Shown piece after piece: positions 1 to 7,888 of a DNA stretch of 47,139 nucleotides. The position numbers were made by a program, and so were the translations under genes. How positions within the stretch are numbered: position 1 is the first letter of the stretch; the number at the start of each line of letters is the position of its first letter. Origin of the DNA: Thiobacillus sp. (lineage in GTDB: Bacteria > Pseudomonadota > Gammaproteobacteria > Burkholderiales > Thiobacillaceae); the NCBI GenBank assembly GCA_030692355.1, contig JAUYCF010000061.1:1-47139 (forward strand), written 5' to 3'. Under the pieces are notes generated by a model, which was given only the letters and a program-made list of their open reading frames with translations, searched no databases and was not told the DNA's origin.

Positions 1-3
1 GCC

Positions 4-41
4 GCTCTGCTCAGACGGGGCGCGCCCCGTCTGAGCAGAGC
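4..41. repeat. 38-bp perfect palindrome
   Basis: The 38 bases are exactly their own reverse complement, with a GGGGCGCGCCCC core and arms ending in GCTCTGC/GCAGAGC. On the plus strand the stem is followed by AAAAAA rather than T residues, so it is not a canonical plus-strand terminator; the other side lies outside the window. It could be a recombination or insertion end, or a hairpin serving minus-strand transcripts. Confidence 0.8.
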
Positions 42-94
42 AAAAAACCAACGGCAAAAACGAAAGGCTAAACCAAACATGCCTCGCTTCCACC

Positions 95-137
95 GGCCAG
101 GATAATTGACGCCGACCGGTCAAGATAATTGACACCG
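95..137. repeat. Two 20-bp direct repeats, possible insertion-sequence end
   Basis: Two copies of a 20-base unit built on GATAATTGAC start at 95 and 118 (23-bp period) and differ at three positions. Tandem sites of about 20 bp spaced like this are typical of the multiple transposase-binding repeats at the ends of IS21-family elements. No transposase gene is present, so this is at most a remnant or the edge of an element lying outside the window. The family assignment is inference. Confidence 0.45.
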
Positions 138-269
138 GGCATGAAGCACAGTTCCGCTTGATCGCGCTCATCAGCCCCCGTCCGGCTTGACGTCACGGCT
201 GCAAATGCTGTTTTATCCAGCGCTGGGATGCCCGGATGCGTCGGGCAGTCTGGCAAATTCGTGAGCATG

Positions 270-300
270 AAAAAAGCCACTAACCTTGCGGGTTAGTGGC
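270..300 (-). terminator. Rho-independent terminator of the tRNA unit
   Basis: Read on the minus strand, a perfect 10-bp stem (GCCACTAACC / GGTTAGTGGC, 5-base loop) is followed directly by a run of six T. It lies 13 bases downstream of the 3' end of tRNA-Glu and should end the tRNA-Ala / small protein / tRNA-Glu transcript. Confidence 0.9.
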
Positions 301-313
301 TCGTTTCATTTTC

Positions 314-389
314 TGGCGACCCCACGGGGATTCGAACCCCGGTACCTACCGTGAAAGGGTAGTGTCCTAGGCCTCTAGACGATGGGGAC
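314..389 (-). tRNA. tRNA-Glu (TTC)
   Basis: A 76-nt tRNA with encoded CCA. The anticodon loop reads CTTTCAC, giving TTC. The D-arm (CGTCTAGAGGCCTAGGACA) is the standard bacterial tRNA-Glu arm and the T-arm holds GGTTCGAATCC. The acceptor strands GTCCCCA and TGGGGTC pair except at position 2:71, where U faces U; most bacterial tRNA-Glu genes have a U-A pair there. It is the last gene of the minus-strand tRNA unit. Confidence 0.95.
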
Positions 390-435
390 CCGGACGACGG
401 TGTGAACCGTCATTTTTACTACACGACTTGCGTCG

Positions 436-621
436 TCAACGTTTATCGGAAAGCTGTGTCAGGGTGACGCCGAGCAACAATCCGACGAAACCCAATGGTA
501 CCAGCGAGAGCCAGACTTCGGCGTTCTCACTGCCATTCAGCATTTTCCAAAATCCAACAACCAGTCCGACGACACTCAGTATCAACCCCAGCAGCGTGGT
601 GATGACGCCAAGCTTGTGCAT
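436..621 (-). CDS. Small two-helix membrane protein between two tRNA genes
   Basis: A 61-aa protein starting MHKLGVITTLLG, with two hydrophobic segments (about residues 4-25 and 35-53) separated by a short polar loop and ending in a polar tail (TQLSDKR). The ATG at 621 has CAGGA about 7 bases upstream; a longer reading frame would run through the tRNA-Ala gene and is not credible. It lies on the same strand between tRNA-Ala and tRNA-Glu and is probably cut out of the same transcript during tRNA processing. I recognise no family; the function is unknown. The good ribosome site and membrane pattern support a real gene. Confidence 0.6.
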   Translation of the reverse strand: MHKLGVITTLLGLILSVVGLVVGFWKMLNGSENAEVWLSLVPLGFVGLLLGVTLTQLSDKR

Positions 622-638
622 CGGTGCATCCTGTAAGT

Positions 639-714
<76 letters not shown>

Positions 715-729
715 AACGAAGCCGCGCAT

Positions 730-756
730 TCTATAGAGGCCTTGCGTTTTTGTAAA
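730..756 (-). promoter_or_regulatory. Candidate sigma-70 promoter of the tRNA unit
   Basis: Read on the minus strand, TTTACA (751-756) and TATAGA (730-735) are separated by 15 bases, slightly short for a sigma-70 promoter. The -10 box is followed by GC-rich sequence (GCGCGGC), a discriminator of the type found at stringently controlled stable-RNA promoters. The expected start point lies about 10 bases before tRNA-Ala. Confidence 0.5.
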
Positions 757-781
757 GCCTCTGCGGTCATTTCAATTCATT

Positions 782-2164
782 TCAATCGGGAAAAAGTTTG
801 CCCGGGTTGAGCAGGCCGTGCGGATCGAATTGCTGCTTGATGCTGCGCATGATGGCCAGCGTGGCCGGTTCGATTTCCAGCGGGACGAAGCGGCGCTTTT
901 CGGTGCCGATGCCGTGTTCGCCCGACAGGGTGCCGCCCAGTGCCAGCACGCGCAGCAGGATGGCTTCGTGCGCCAGACGGGCGCGTTCCATTTCGTCGGC
1001 GTCGTCGGGATGTACCATCAGGTTGACGTGCAGGTTGCCGTTGCCGGCGTGGCCGAACGAAACCACCGCCAGATTTTGCGCGAGCGCGGTGTGGTCGATG
1101 AAGTCGACGAAGTCGGCGAGTTGCGACACCGGCACCACCACGTCCTCGTTGATCTTGAGCGGGGCGATCTGCTTGACCGCGTGCGACAGCGATTTGCGTG
1201 CGGCCCACAGTTGCGCGATGGCGTCGCGCTCGAAGCCGCTCCTGATTTCGAGCAGGCCGGCGCCGCCGAGCGCCTGCTTCAGCGCGGCGATCTGGCGCGG
1301 CAGGTCCTCTACGGCGCCGTCGGCCTCGACCATCAGCAGCGCCTGGGTGTCGGGCGGCAGGTCGTCCGCCGTGCCGGTCGGGCGGATGGCGTCGATCGAA
1401 CGGTGATCCATGAATTCGAGCGCGCAGGGCACGACGGACTGGTGCATGACGCGGCTCACCGCGTCGAGCGCGTCGCGGGTGCTGGCGAAACACACACGCA
1501 GGGTGGCGACGGCCTCCGGCGCGGGCAGCAGCTTCAGGGTGGCTTCGGTGACGAGCGCGAGGGTGCCGCCGGAGCCGACCAGCAGGCGGGTGAGGTCGTA
1601 GCCGGTGACGCCCTTGGTGGTGCGGCAGCCGGTGCGGATTTCGCGGCCGTCGCCGGTGACGGCGCGCAGCCCCAGCACGTAATCGCGGGTGACGCCGTAC
1701 TTGACGGCGCGCGGCCCGCCGGCATTCATCGCGAGGTTGCCGCCGATACGGCAATACGCGCTGCTGCCAGGGTCGGGCGGGTAGAACAGGCCGGCGCTGC
1801 GCGCGATGCGGTCGATGTCGTCGGTAACCACACCGGCCTCCACCACGATGAGGCGGTTGGCGGGGTCGAATTCGAGCACGCGCCGCATGCATTCGAAGCT
1901 GACGACCACGCTGCCGGGCGCGGGCAGGGCGCCGCCGACGTTGCCGGAGCCGGCGCCGCGCAGGGTCAGCGCAATGCGGTGTTCGAGGGCGATGCGCGCC
2001 AGCGCCACCACATCATCGTGCGACGAAGGGAACAGCACGGCGTCGGGTTCGACCCGGCGCGGGGTCTCGTCGCAGGCGTAGAGCGCGCGGGTGGCGTCGT
2101 CGTCGAACACGCGTTCGTTGCCGAGGGCGGAACGGAAAGCGGCAAGGGCGCGATCGTGCAGCAT
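782..2164 (-). CDS. FAD-linked oxidase, GlcD / D-lactate dehydrogenase type
   Basis: 460 aa, a usual length for GlcD/Dld2-type flavoproteins that oxidise 2-hydroxy acids such as glycolate or D-lactate to 2-oxo acids. The N-terminal PCMH FAD-binding domain (about residues 40-215) holds the pyrophosphate loop LRGAGSGNVGGALP and PPDPGSS; the C-terminal FAD-oxidase domain holds GNGNLHVN and the closing SGEHGIGTEKR motif that carries the active-site His. The substrate cannot be told from sequence. It is the last gene of the minus-strand run ald - sseB - this gene, 17 bases after sseB, so it may act on hydroxy acids linked to alanine/pyruvate metabolism. No glcE or glcF partner follows it here. Confidence 0.85.
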   Translation of the reverse strand: MLHDRALAAFRSALGNERVFDDDATRALYACDETPRRVEPDAVLFPSSHDDVVALARIALEHRIALTLRGAGSGNVGGALPAPGSVVVSFECMRRVLEFDPANRLIVVEAGVVTDDIDRIARSAGLFYPPDPGSSAYCRIGGNLAMNAGGPRAVKYGVTRDYVLGLRAVTGDGREIRTGCRTTKGVTGYDLTRLLVGSGGTLALVTEATLKLLPAPEAVATLRVCFASTRDALDAVSRVMHQSVVPCALEFMDHRSIDAIRPTGTADDLPPDTQALLMVEADGAVEDLPRQIAALKQALGGAGLLEIRSGFERDAIAQLWAARKSLSHAVKQIAPLKINEDVVVPVSQLADFVDFIDHTALAQNLAVVSFGHAGNGNLHVNLMVHPDDADEMERARLAHEAILLRVLALGGTLSGEHGIGTEKRRFVPLEIEPATLAIMRSIKQQFDPHGLLNPGKLFPD

Positions 2165-2181
2165 GGCGTGGGCAGCAGGGG

Positions 2182-2601
2182 TCAGACCGGGTGTTCGGGG
2201 GGAAGCTGTGCGAGCAGCTGGCCGACCATGTCGGCGTCGAGATCCATGCCGATGTCCCAGCCCGGATTGAGCGCGATCGGCACGCCGCCGCCGATGCGGC
2301 GCAGCAGCCAGGAAAACTCGGTCAAGAGGCCGCCCGAAAAATCGGGGTAGTGCTCGACAAACGGCTTGGCGCGCTCGGGGCTGGTGAAGACGACCAGCAC
2401 GCGCTCACCGTCCTCGTCTTCGATGATCAACGGCTCGGCCTGGGTCGAGCGCTGGAAGCCCTGGATGGGGTTCTTTTCGTCGCGTACCGGCATGAACAGC
2501 TGCTGGCTCACCAGTTGCAGCACGAAGGTTTCGGGGTCGAGCGTGCCGGCGTGGACGGCGGCGAGCTGTTCTTCCAGTGCGTTGTGGGGGGTGAAATTCA
2601 T
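2182..2601 (-). CDS. SseB family protein
   Basis: 139 aa, matching the SseB N-terminal domain: an N-terminal helix (NALEEQLAAVHAG), the strand pattern FMPVRDE, PLIIEDEDGERVLVVFTSPERAKPF, and a C-terminal GVPIALNPGWDIGMDLD segment typical of the family. SseB-type proteins are small cytoplasmic proteins of poorly defined role, linked in enterobacteria to sulfur-metabolism phenotypes. It sits 4 bases downstream of the alanine dehydrogenase stop codon and 17 bases upstream of the flavoprotein oxidase, so all three are very likely co-transcribed. Confidence 0.8.
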   Translation of the reverse strand: MNFTPHNALEEQLAAVHAGTLDPETFVLQLVSQQLFMPVRDEKNPIQGFQRSTQAEPLIIEDEDGERVLVVFTSPERAKPFVEHYPDFSGGLLTEFSWLLRRIGGGVPIALNPGWDIGMDLDADMVGQLLAQLPPEHPV

Positions 2602-2605
2602 GGTC

Positions 2606-3781
2606 TTAAAACGAATCGGGAGTGACGGTCAGTGTAGCGCAAGCCGCGGCACTTATTGCAGGAGGCCCACCCCCGGGCCGAAGCTGCGATGCGCCCTGCA
2701 TGCCGAATCCAAGATCCTGCGCCAGCCCGGCGTGGGTGATTTCCCCGGTGTGGACCTGCAGGCCTTGTTTGAGCCCGGCGTCGGCGTCCAGCGCGGCGAG
2801 GCCCTGCGCCGCAAGTGCCTGCACGTAGGGCAGGGTGGCGTGGGTGAGCGCCTCGGTGGCGGTGCGGGCGACGGCGCCGGGCATGTTGGTGACGCAGTAG
2901 TGGACGATGCCTTCGGCCACGAAGAACGGATTGCTGTGGGTGGTGGGGCGCGAGGTTTCCGCGATGCCGCCCTGGTCGATGGCGACGTCCACCAGCACCG
3001 AGCCCGGCGGCATCCGCTGCAGCGATTGGCGGTCGATCAGGCGCGGTGCGTGGCGGCCGGGAATCTGTGCGGCGCCGATGACGATGTCGGCGTGCGTCAG
3101 GCTGTCGGCGATCGCGTCCACTGAGGAAAACCGTGTTTCAATTCGCGCGCCGAACAGCGCTTCGGCGCGGGCGAGCTTGTCGGCCTGGCGGTCGATCAGG
3201 GTGACGCGCGCGCCCAGCCCGGCGGCGGTGCGCACGGCGCTCATGCCGACCACGCCGGCGCCGATGACGAGCACGTGCGCGGGGGGGACGCCGGGCATGC
3301 CGCTGATCAGCTTGCCGCTGCCGCCGTGCGACGTGTGCAGTCCCAGCGCGCCCATCTGCGGCGCCAGCCGCCCGGCGATGTCGGACATCGGCTGCAGCAG
3401 CGGCAGGCCGCCGGCAGGCCAGGTCACGGTTTCGTAGGCAATCGCCGTCACGCCCCGCGCCATCAGTTCGCGCGCCAGTTCCGGCGCGGCGGCCAGATGC
3501 AGGTAGCAGAAGAGCAACTGCCCGCCGCGCAGCAGGGCCAGTTCGGCCGGCTGGGGTTCCTTCACCTTGGCCACCAGATCGGCGGCAAAGGCTTCGTCAG
3601 GCGTTGCGACGATGACCGCACCGGCGGCGCGGTAGGCCTCGTCGCCGAACCCCGCTCCAGCGCCAGCGCCGGATTCGACGCTGACCGCGTGGCCGGCCTG
3701 GGTCAGGTCGCGCGCGCCCTCGGGGGTGAGCGCCACCCGGTATTCGTGATTCTTGATTTCCTTGGGAATGCCGATGTGCAT
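2606..3781 (-). CDS. ald: Alanine dehydrogenase
   Basis: NAD-dependent L-alanine dehydrogenase (alanine to pyruvate and ammonia, reversible). The start at 3781 gives MHIGIPKEIKNHEYRV, the family's normal N-terminus; an upstream in-frame start would add 31 unconserved residues. Substrate and catalytic residues R15, K74 and H95 are in place (EYRV, VKEPQ, CYLHLA), and the Rossmann motif VIGAGVVGMSA lies mid-protein. At 391 aa it is about 20 longer than typical, from a poorly conserved C-terminal tail ending in TLTVTPDSF. First gene of the ald-sseB-glcD-like run. Confidence 0.93.
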   Translation of the reverse strand: MHIGIPKEIKNHEYRVALTPEGARDLTQAGHAVSVESGAGAGAGFGDEAYRAAGAVIVATPDEAFAADLVAKVKEPQPAELALLRGGQLLFCYLHLAAAPELARELMARGVTAIAYETVTWPAGGLPLLQPMSDIAGRLAPQMGALGLHTSHGGSGKLISGMPGVPPAHVLVIGAGVVGMSAVRTAAGLGARVTLIDRQADKLARAEALFGARIETRFSSVDAIADSLTHADIVIGAAQIPGRHAPRLIDRQSLQRMPPGSVLVDVAIDQGGIAETSRPTTHSNPFFVAEGIVHYCVTNMPGAVARTATEALTHATLPYVQALAAQGLAALDADAGLKQGLQVHTGEITHAGLAQDLGFGMQGASQLRPGGGPPAISAAACATLTVTPDSF

Positions 3782-3848
3782 GACCTGGATTGCCTCGATC
3801 GAGCTTCTGTTTCTGGGGACGGATGGGGCCACTGCGTGTTCTGCCGGC

Positions 3849-4061
3849 TCATGCCGGTGCTTTGGCCGCGTCAACCATGCGGATTTCCTCGTCGGTCAGG
3901 CCGTAAAGCGCATACGCCAGCGCATCGAGCTGGCGGTCGGTGGCGTCGATCTGGCGCTGGATCAGCGTCTTGTCGTGCGCCGTCTTCGCGGCGGCGAGCT
4001 GTTCGTGCAGCTGTTCGCGGAAGCGGTCGACGAGTGCGAGGAGTTCGGCGGGGGCGGGCAT
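3849..4061 (-). CDS. Small protein like the C-terminal tail of type II-like restriction-modification enzymes
   Basis: A 70-aa, strongly helical protein. Its second half (QRQIDATDRQLDALAYALYG, then LTDEEIRMVD) closely resembles the last residues of Eco57I-like DNA methyltransferase/restriction proteins; no methylase domain lies upstream. The ATG has an AGGA site 9 bases upstream and follows the HEPN stop by 16 bases, so it reads as a translated third gene of the MNT/HEPN cassette rather than plain debris. It may be a remnant left after loss of an RM gene or a small accessory subunit; sequence alone cannot decide. Confidence 0.55.
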   Translation of the reverse strand: MPAPAELLALVDRFREQLHEQLAAAKTAHDKTLIQRQIDATDRQLDALAYALYGLTDEEIRMVDAAKAPA

Positions 4062-4077
4062 GGGCGGTTTTTCCTGG

Positions 4078-4512
4078 TCAGGGTTGCCGAGTAATGGCGT
4101 TCGTCAGGCGGGCCGCATCATCGATCAAGTCGGATACCAGTGCGCACAACTCGGCGATGTCGGATTCTTCAACTTCCAGAAATCCTTCATGTTCCGCCAG
4201 GTTGCGCTTGCGATGCGCGGCATCGAGCACACGCCAGCGGGCAGCCGGCCAGCCGAGCGTGTATTCAAGGCATTGAAATACGGTGTAGCGGTTTTCGCTG
4301 CGGTAGCCGTGCCAGCGCAGTGCGGCCAGGGCGGCGGCGTGGGCGGCATTGTAGGCGCTGGTGAAGCGGCCTTCGGGGGACAGGTTGTCGAGCCGGGCGT
4401 CGTTCAGGCGGGTCTGCGCCATTGCCTGCATACGCCGGACTTCCGATGCATTGCGGGGCTCGGGCTTGATTTGTCCGATTCGTGCCAGGTTATCCAGTGC
4501 GGCCAGGCTCAA
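4078..4512 (-). CDS. HEPN domain protein, predicted toxin of an MNT/HEPN pair
   Basis: 144 aa, all-helical, with the HEPN signature RNLAEH (R103, N104, H108, an Rx4H motif) that forms the RNase active site in HEPN toxins. The first helices (about 1-60) precede the conserved core SAYNAAHAAALAALRWHGYR. The start is the TTG at 4512, chosen because AGGA stands 7 bases before it; this start lies inside the upstream nucleotidyltransferase gene (23-base overlap), which indicates translational coupling. In known pairs the MNT partner neutralises the HEPN RNase by adding AMP to a Tyr in an HxY motif; here the residues after H108 are EGF, so that Tyr is not at the usual place. Confidence 0.75.
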   Translation of the reverse strand: MSLAALDNLARIGQIKPEPRNASEVRRMQAMAQTRLNDARLDNLSPEGRFTSAYNAAHAAALAALRWHGYRSENRYTVFQCLEYTLGWPAARWRVLDAAHRKRNLAEHEGFLEVEESDIAELCALVSDLIDDAARLTNAITRQP

Positions 4513-5080
4513 GGATGTTTCCTATCAATGGCAGGATGGGTTGTGCAAGCACGCGGTTGACGAAGGAGTCAGCCTCCGCGCGACGACGCTCGAACTCCGC
4601 CGGAGTGTAGCAGGCGGGATTGATTTTGCGGCCGAGTTCGGTTTCCAGCGGGATCAGTAAATCGAGCACGTCAGACAGCCGCAGTTGCTCGCCTACGAGC
4701 ATGAGATCGATATCGCTTTGCGCGGTGTCGGTTTGTTTGGCCACGGAACCGTAAACAAATGCAACCCGCAGACGGGATTCCATCGGCTGCAGGGCCTCGC
4801 GCAACATCGGCTCGATGCCCAGGGTCTTGCGGGTAAGGGCGATGAGTTCGTGGAATACCGGGCTTTGCGGGTTTGCCTGAAAGCGGCGCAGGTTGCCGAC
4901 CCGCTCGCTATGGATCAGCCCCGTCTCGGCCAGCCGGTTCAGTTCGCGCTGCAGGGAGGCGCTGGCAAGGCCGGTCAAACGGCGCAGCTCGCTCAAGTGG
5001 AAGCTCCGTTCGGGGTGGCCGAATAGCCAGCGCAATACTCGGGCCTGGCTATTCGTAAATAGGGCGTTTGCAATCGACAT
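4490..5080 (-). CDS. Winged-helix / nucleotidyltransferase (MNT) fusion, predicted antitoxin
   Basis: 196 aa. Residues about 1-70 form a winged helix-turn-helix of the ArsR-like type (RVLRWLFGHPERSFHLSELR, then ASLQRELNRLAETGLI). Residues about 100-180 form a minimal nucleotidyltransferase domain with the metal-binding pattern YGSVAKQTDTAQSDIDLML (G111, S112, D123, D125). Fusions of this kind regulate their own promoter and modify the partner HEPN protein encoded immediately downstream. The start codon at 5080 follows a set of GCTAAA/TTTAGC repeats that are plausible binding sites for the winged helix. Confidence 0.8.
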   Translation of the reverse strand: MSIANALFTNSQARVLRWLFGHPERSFHLSELRRLTGLASASLQRELNRLAETGLIHSERVGNLRRFQANPQSPVFHELIALTRKTLGIEPMLREALQPMESRLRVAFVYGSVAKQTDTAQSDIDLMLVGEQLRLSDVLDLLIPLETELGRKINPACYTPAEFERRRAEADSFVNRVLAQPILPLIGNILEPGRTG

Positions 5081-5081
5081 G

Positions 5082-5108
5082 GCTAAACTTTAGCACGATC
5101 ATGCTAAA
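5082..5108. promoter_or_regulatory. Candidate autoregulatory operator of the MNT/HEPN cassette
   Basis: Directly upstream of the MNT start are three copies of one hexamer: GCTAAA at 5082-5087, its complement TTTAGC at 5089-5094, and GCTAAA again at 5103-5108. The first two form an odd-centred palindrome; the last two form TTTAGCA-N6-TGCTAAA (5089-5108). The placement fits repression by the winged-helix domain of the first gene. Binding is inference. Confidence 0.55.
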
Positions 5109-5258
5109 AAGCAGCATGAAAAGCGATTGGGTTGATGCCGGAATGGGAGGGGAGAATTTTGGAGACGTGCTGGCCTTGGGGATTTGAAATTTCAAGCCTT
5201 ACCCATACGCATCGGCTGGCAGCCAGATGGTTTTGAGTTTTGGGCGGTGTTGTTTTAC

Positions 5259-5406
5259 TTAACCCGGATTGTCCATCAGGCACACGATGAGGGTGCGATC
5301 GGGGGCGAGGCTCAGTAGGGTGCGCCGTGCGCACCGGCCCATGCTCCATGGTGCGCGCGGCGCACCCTACGAGCCACAAATCGGCTAATGGACAATCTGG
5401 GCTTAA
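5259..5406. repeat. Nested inverted-repeat element, 148 bp
   Basis: An outer inverted repeat built on GATTGTCCAT (5259-5276 and 5388-5406, one indel) encloses an inner pair built on GTAGGGTGCGC (5315-5335 and 5350-5370, one mismatch in 21, 14-base spacer). The right end overlaps the pyrD stop codon. The 322-base stretch 5081-5402 between the MNT gene and pyrD holds only this element and the operator; no gene is visible. The inner repeat recurs at 37062 and 46310, and a single outer-type sequence occurs near 28370. Confidence 0.75.
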
Positions 5407-6413
5407 TTCAATACGCGGATGCATTCGCGCACCAGCGCCGGGCCGCGATAGATCAGGCCGGTGTATAGCTGCACCAGCGAGGCGCCGGCGGTGATTTTTT
5501 CCTGCGCGTCGGCGCCGGAAAGAATCCCGCCGACGCCGACGATCGGCACTTCGTTCTTCAGATGATGCGCCAGCGCGCGAATGACCCGCGTCGACGCATC
5601 GCGCACCGGCGCGCCGGACAGTCCGCCGGCTTCCCCGGCATTCGGCAGGCCGGCGACGGCGTCGCGCGCGAGAGTGGTGTTGGTGGCGATCACGGCGTCG
5701 ATGCGGTGCATCATCAACAGCGCGGCAATCGCAGCGATCTGCGCGTCGTCGAGATCGGGCGCGATCTTCAGCGCGATCGGCACGTATTTGCCGTGCTGCT
5801 GCGCGAGCACGGATTGGCGCAGCTTGATCGCCGACAGCAGCGAATCGAGTGCCTCGTCCTTCTGCAGTTCGCGCAGGCCCTGCGTGTTGGGCGAGGAGAT
5901 GTTCACCGTCACGTAGCGGGCGTGCGCGTAGACCTTGTCGAGGCAGGCCAGGTAGTCGTCGACCGCGTGCTCGTTCGGCGTGTCCTTGTTCTTGCCGATG
6001 TTGATGCCGAGCACGCCGGTGAAGCCGCTGGCCGCGACGTTCTTCACCAGATTGTCGACGCCGAGGTTGTTGAAGCCCATGCGGTTGATGATCGCTTCGG
6101 CCTGCGGCAGGCGGAACATGCGTGGCTGCGGGTTGCCCGGCTGCGGCCGTGGCGTCACCGTGCCGATCTCGATGAAGCCGAAGCCGAGCGCGCCCAGCGC
6201 GTCGATGTGCGCACCGTCCTTGTCGAGCCCGGCCGCCAGGCCCACCGGATTGGGGAAGTCGATGCCCATCACCTGCACCGGCTTGCCGGTGGCGCGCGGC
6301 AGCAGGCCCAGCAGGCCTATCCGGTGCGCGATGTCGAGACTGGCAAGGGTGAAGCGGTGCGCGTCCTCGGGGTCGAGCGAGAAGAGGGCGGGGCGGAGCA
6401 GCGGATAGAGCAT
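5403..6413 (-). CDS. pyrD: Dihydroorotate dehydrogenase (quinone), class 2
   Basis: 336 aa, the normal length for class 2 PyrD, the membrane-associated flavoenzyme that oxidises dihydroorotate to orotate with quinone in pyrimidine synthesis. The N-terminal amphipathic helix ([20 protein letters not shown]) marks class 2. Visible signatures are [13 protein letters not shown], the base-Ser loop [20 protein letters not shown] and the FMN phosphate site [11 protein letters not shown]. It begins 3 bases after the symporter stop codon, so the two genes are likely co-transcribed. Its stop codon lies in a palindromic repeat element. Confidence 0.96.
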   Translation of the reverse strand: MLYPLLRPALFSLDPEDAHRFTLASLDIAHRIGLLGLLPRATGKPVQVMGIDFPNPVGLAAGLDKDGAHIDALGALGFGFIEIGTVTPRPQPGNPQPRMFRLPQAEAIINRMGFNNLGVDNLVKNVAASGFTGVLGINIGKNKDTPNEHAVDDYLACLDKVYAHARYVTVNISSPNTQGLRELQKDEALDSLLSAIKLRQSVLAQQHGKYVPIALKIAPDLDDAQIAAIAALLMMHRIDAVIATNTTLARDAVAGLPNAGEAGGLSGAPVRDASTRVIRALAHHLKNEVPIVGVGGILSGADAQEKITAGASLVQLYTGLIYRGPALVRECIRVLN

Positions 6414-6416
6414 GGT

Positions 6417-7730
6417 TCAGGCAGCCGGGTGGGCGGGAAGGGCGTGGCGGGTGGCGTCTTCGACCGAGCCCGCGTCCGGGTCGTCGAACACGGCCTGGTC
6501 GAGCGCGTTCTCGCTCCTGGCGACGATGCAGCTCACCGCGCAGTCGCCGGTAACGTTGACCGTGGTGCGCATCATGTCGAGCAGGCGGTCGACGCCGATG
6601 ATGAGCGCGATGCCCTCGACCGGCAGGCCGACCTGGCCCAGCACCATGGTCAGCGTCACCAGGCCGACTGCCGGGATCGCGGCGGTGCCGACCGAGGCCA
6701 GCGTGGCGGTCAGCACCACCAGCAGGTAGTCGGTGAGCGAGAGATCGACGCCGTAGACGTTGGCGATGAACACCGTGGCCACGCCCTGCATCATGGCAGT
6801 GCCGTCCATGTTGATGGTGGCGCCCAGCGGCACGCTGAAGGAGGCGACGCTGTTCTTCACGCCCATTTTCTTTTCCACCGTGTGCAGCGTCACCGGGATG
6901 GTGGCGCCGGAGCTCGCGGTGGAAAACGCGAACGCCGCCGGGTCGCGCATCTTCTTCAGGAAGGTCACCGGGTTCAGCCCGGCGAGGCTCTTCAGCAGCA
7001 GCGGATAGGTGCCGAACAGCTGGATCGCCAGCGCGGCGGTGAGCGTCAGGAAATAGGCCGCCAGCGGCAGCAGCAGGTCCAGACCCTGGGTGGCGAAGCT
7101 GCGGGTGATTAGCGCGAACACGCCGTAGGGGGCCAGCCGCATGATCCATTCGACCATGTGCATGATGACCACGTTGAGGTCGGTGAACAGGTTCAGCACG
7201 TGCGAGCCGCGCGCGCCCGACATCGTGATCGCAATGCCGAGCAGCAGCGCGAACACGATGACCTGCAGCATGTTGCCTTCGGCCATCGCCGCCACCGGGT
7301 TGGACGGCACCAGGTCGATCAGCACCTGGGTCAGCGGCGGCGCTTCCTTGCCGGAAAAACCGGCCGTCGTCGTGCCGGCGTCGAAGCCCTGCCCAGGGCC
7401 GACGACGCCGGCCAGCGTCAGGGCGATGGTGATGGCGATCGCGGTGGTTGCCAGATACAGTCCCAGCGCCTTGCCGCCAATGCGGCCCAGCGCCTTCAGG
7501 TCCGACAGGGCTGTGACGCCCACCACCAGCGACACCAGCACCAGCGGCACCACCATCATCTTCAGCGCCGCCACGAAGACCGCGCCGACCACGTGCAGCA
7601 GCCCGTCCACCACGAAATTCTGCATCCAGGGCGCCGCGCCCAGCAGGTTGATCGCAACGCCGAGCACGATGCCCGCGAGCATCGCAATGACGATCTGGCG
7701 GGTGAGGCGGTGGGTTTCAGGCGCGGCCAT
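6417..7730 (-). CDS. Dicarboxylate/amino acid:cation symporter (DAACS family)
   Basis: 437 aa inner-membrane transporter of the GltP/DctA family, with eight predicted helices and two re-entrant loops. Family motifs are present: the serine-rich hairpin STASSGATIPVT, NMDGTAMMQG in helix 7, and the helix-8 substrate and cation site DRLLDMMRTTVNVTGD. Likely substrates are C4-dicarboxylates or glutamate/aspartate, taken up with Na+ or H+; the exact substrate is not readable. The 158-base divergent region to the carboxypeptidase gene should hold both promoters. Followed after 3 bases by pyrD. Confidence 0.88.
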   Translation of the reverse strand: MAAPETHRLTRQIVIAMLAGIVLGVAINLLGAAPWMQNFVVDGLLHVVGAVFVAALKMMVVPLVLVSLVVGVTALSDLKALGRIGGKALGLYLATTAIAITIALTLAGVVGPGQGFDAGTTTAGFSGKEAPPLTQVLIDLVPSNPVAAMAEGNMLQVIVFALLLGIAITMSGARGSHVLNLFTDLNVVIMHMVEWIMRLAPYGVFALITRSFATQGLDLLLPLAAYFLTLTAALAIQLFGTYPLLLKSLAGLNPVTFLKKMRDPAAFAFSTASSGATIPVTLHTVEKKMGVKNSVASFSVPLGATINMDGTAMMQGVATVFIANVYGVDLSLTDYLLVVLTATLASVGTAAIPAVGLVTLTMVLGQVGLPVEGIALIIGVDRLLDMMRTTVNVTGDCAVSCIVARSENALDQAVFDDPDAGSVEDATRHALPAHPAA

Positions 7731-7888
7731 AGGATAGCGGGGCGGTCGTTAAGATGGGTGAGTTTAACAGGGCACCCCGTCAGGCTGCCGCAGGGCGCGC
7801 GGCGGTGTTATGCTGAACTTGCACGCGCCAATGCGTGTCTGTCGGTTTCATTGCTGATCTTTTGTTTCCTCTACGACCCCACAAATCC

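Noticed and set aside
62..280. 70-codon minus-strand frame at the left edge
   Set aside because: It spans the insertion-end repeats and part of the tRNA terminator region, and has no recognisable features.
818..2350. Long plus-strand open frame of 510 codons opposite the flavoprotein oxidase
   Set aside because: It is a mirror frame of a GC-rich gene; the opposite strand encodes a recognisable GlcD-type enzyme, and this product is Gly/Ala/His-rich without family features.
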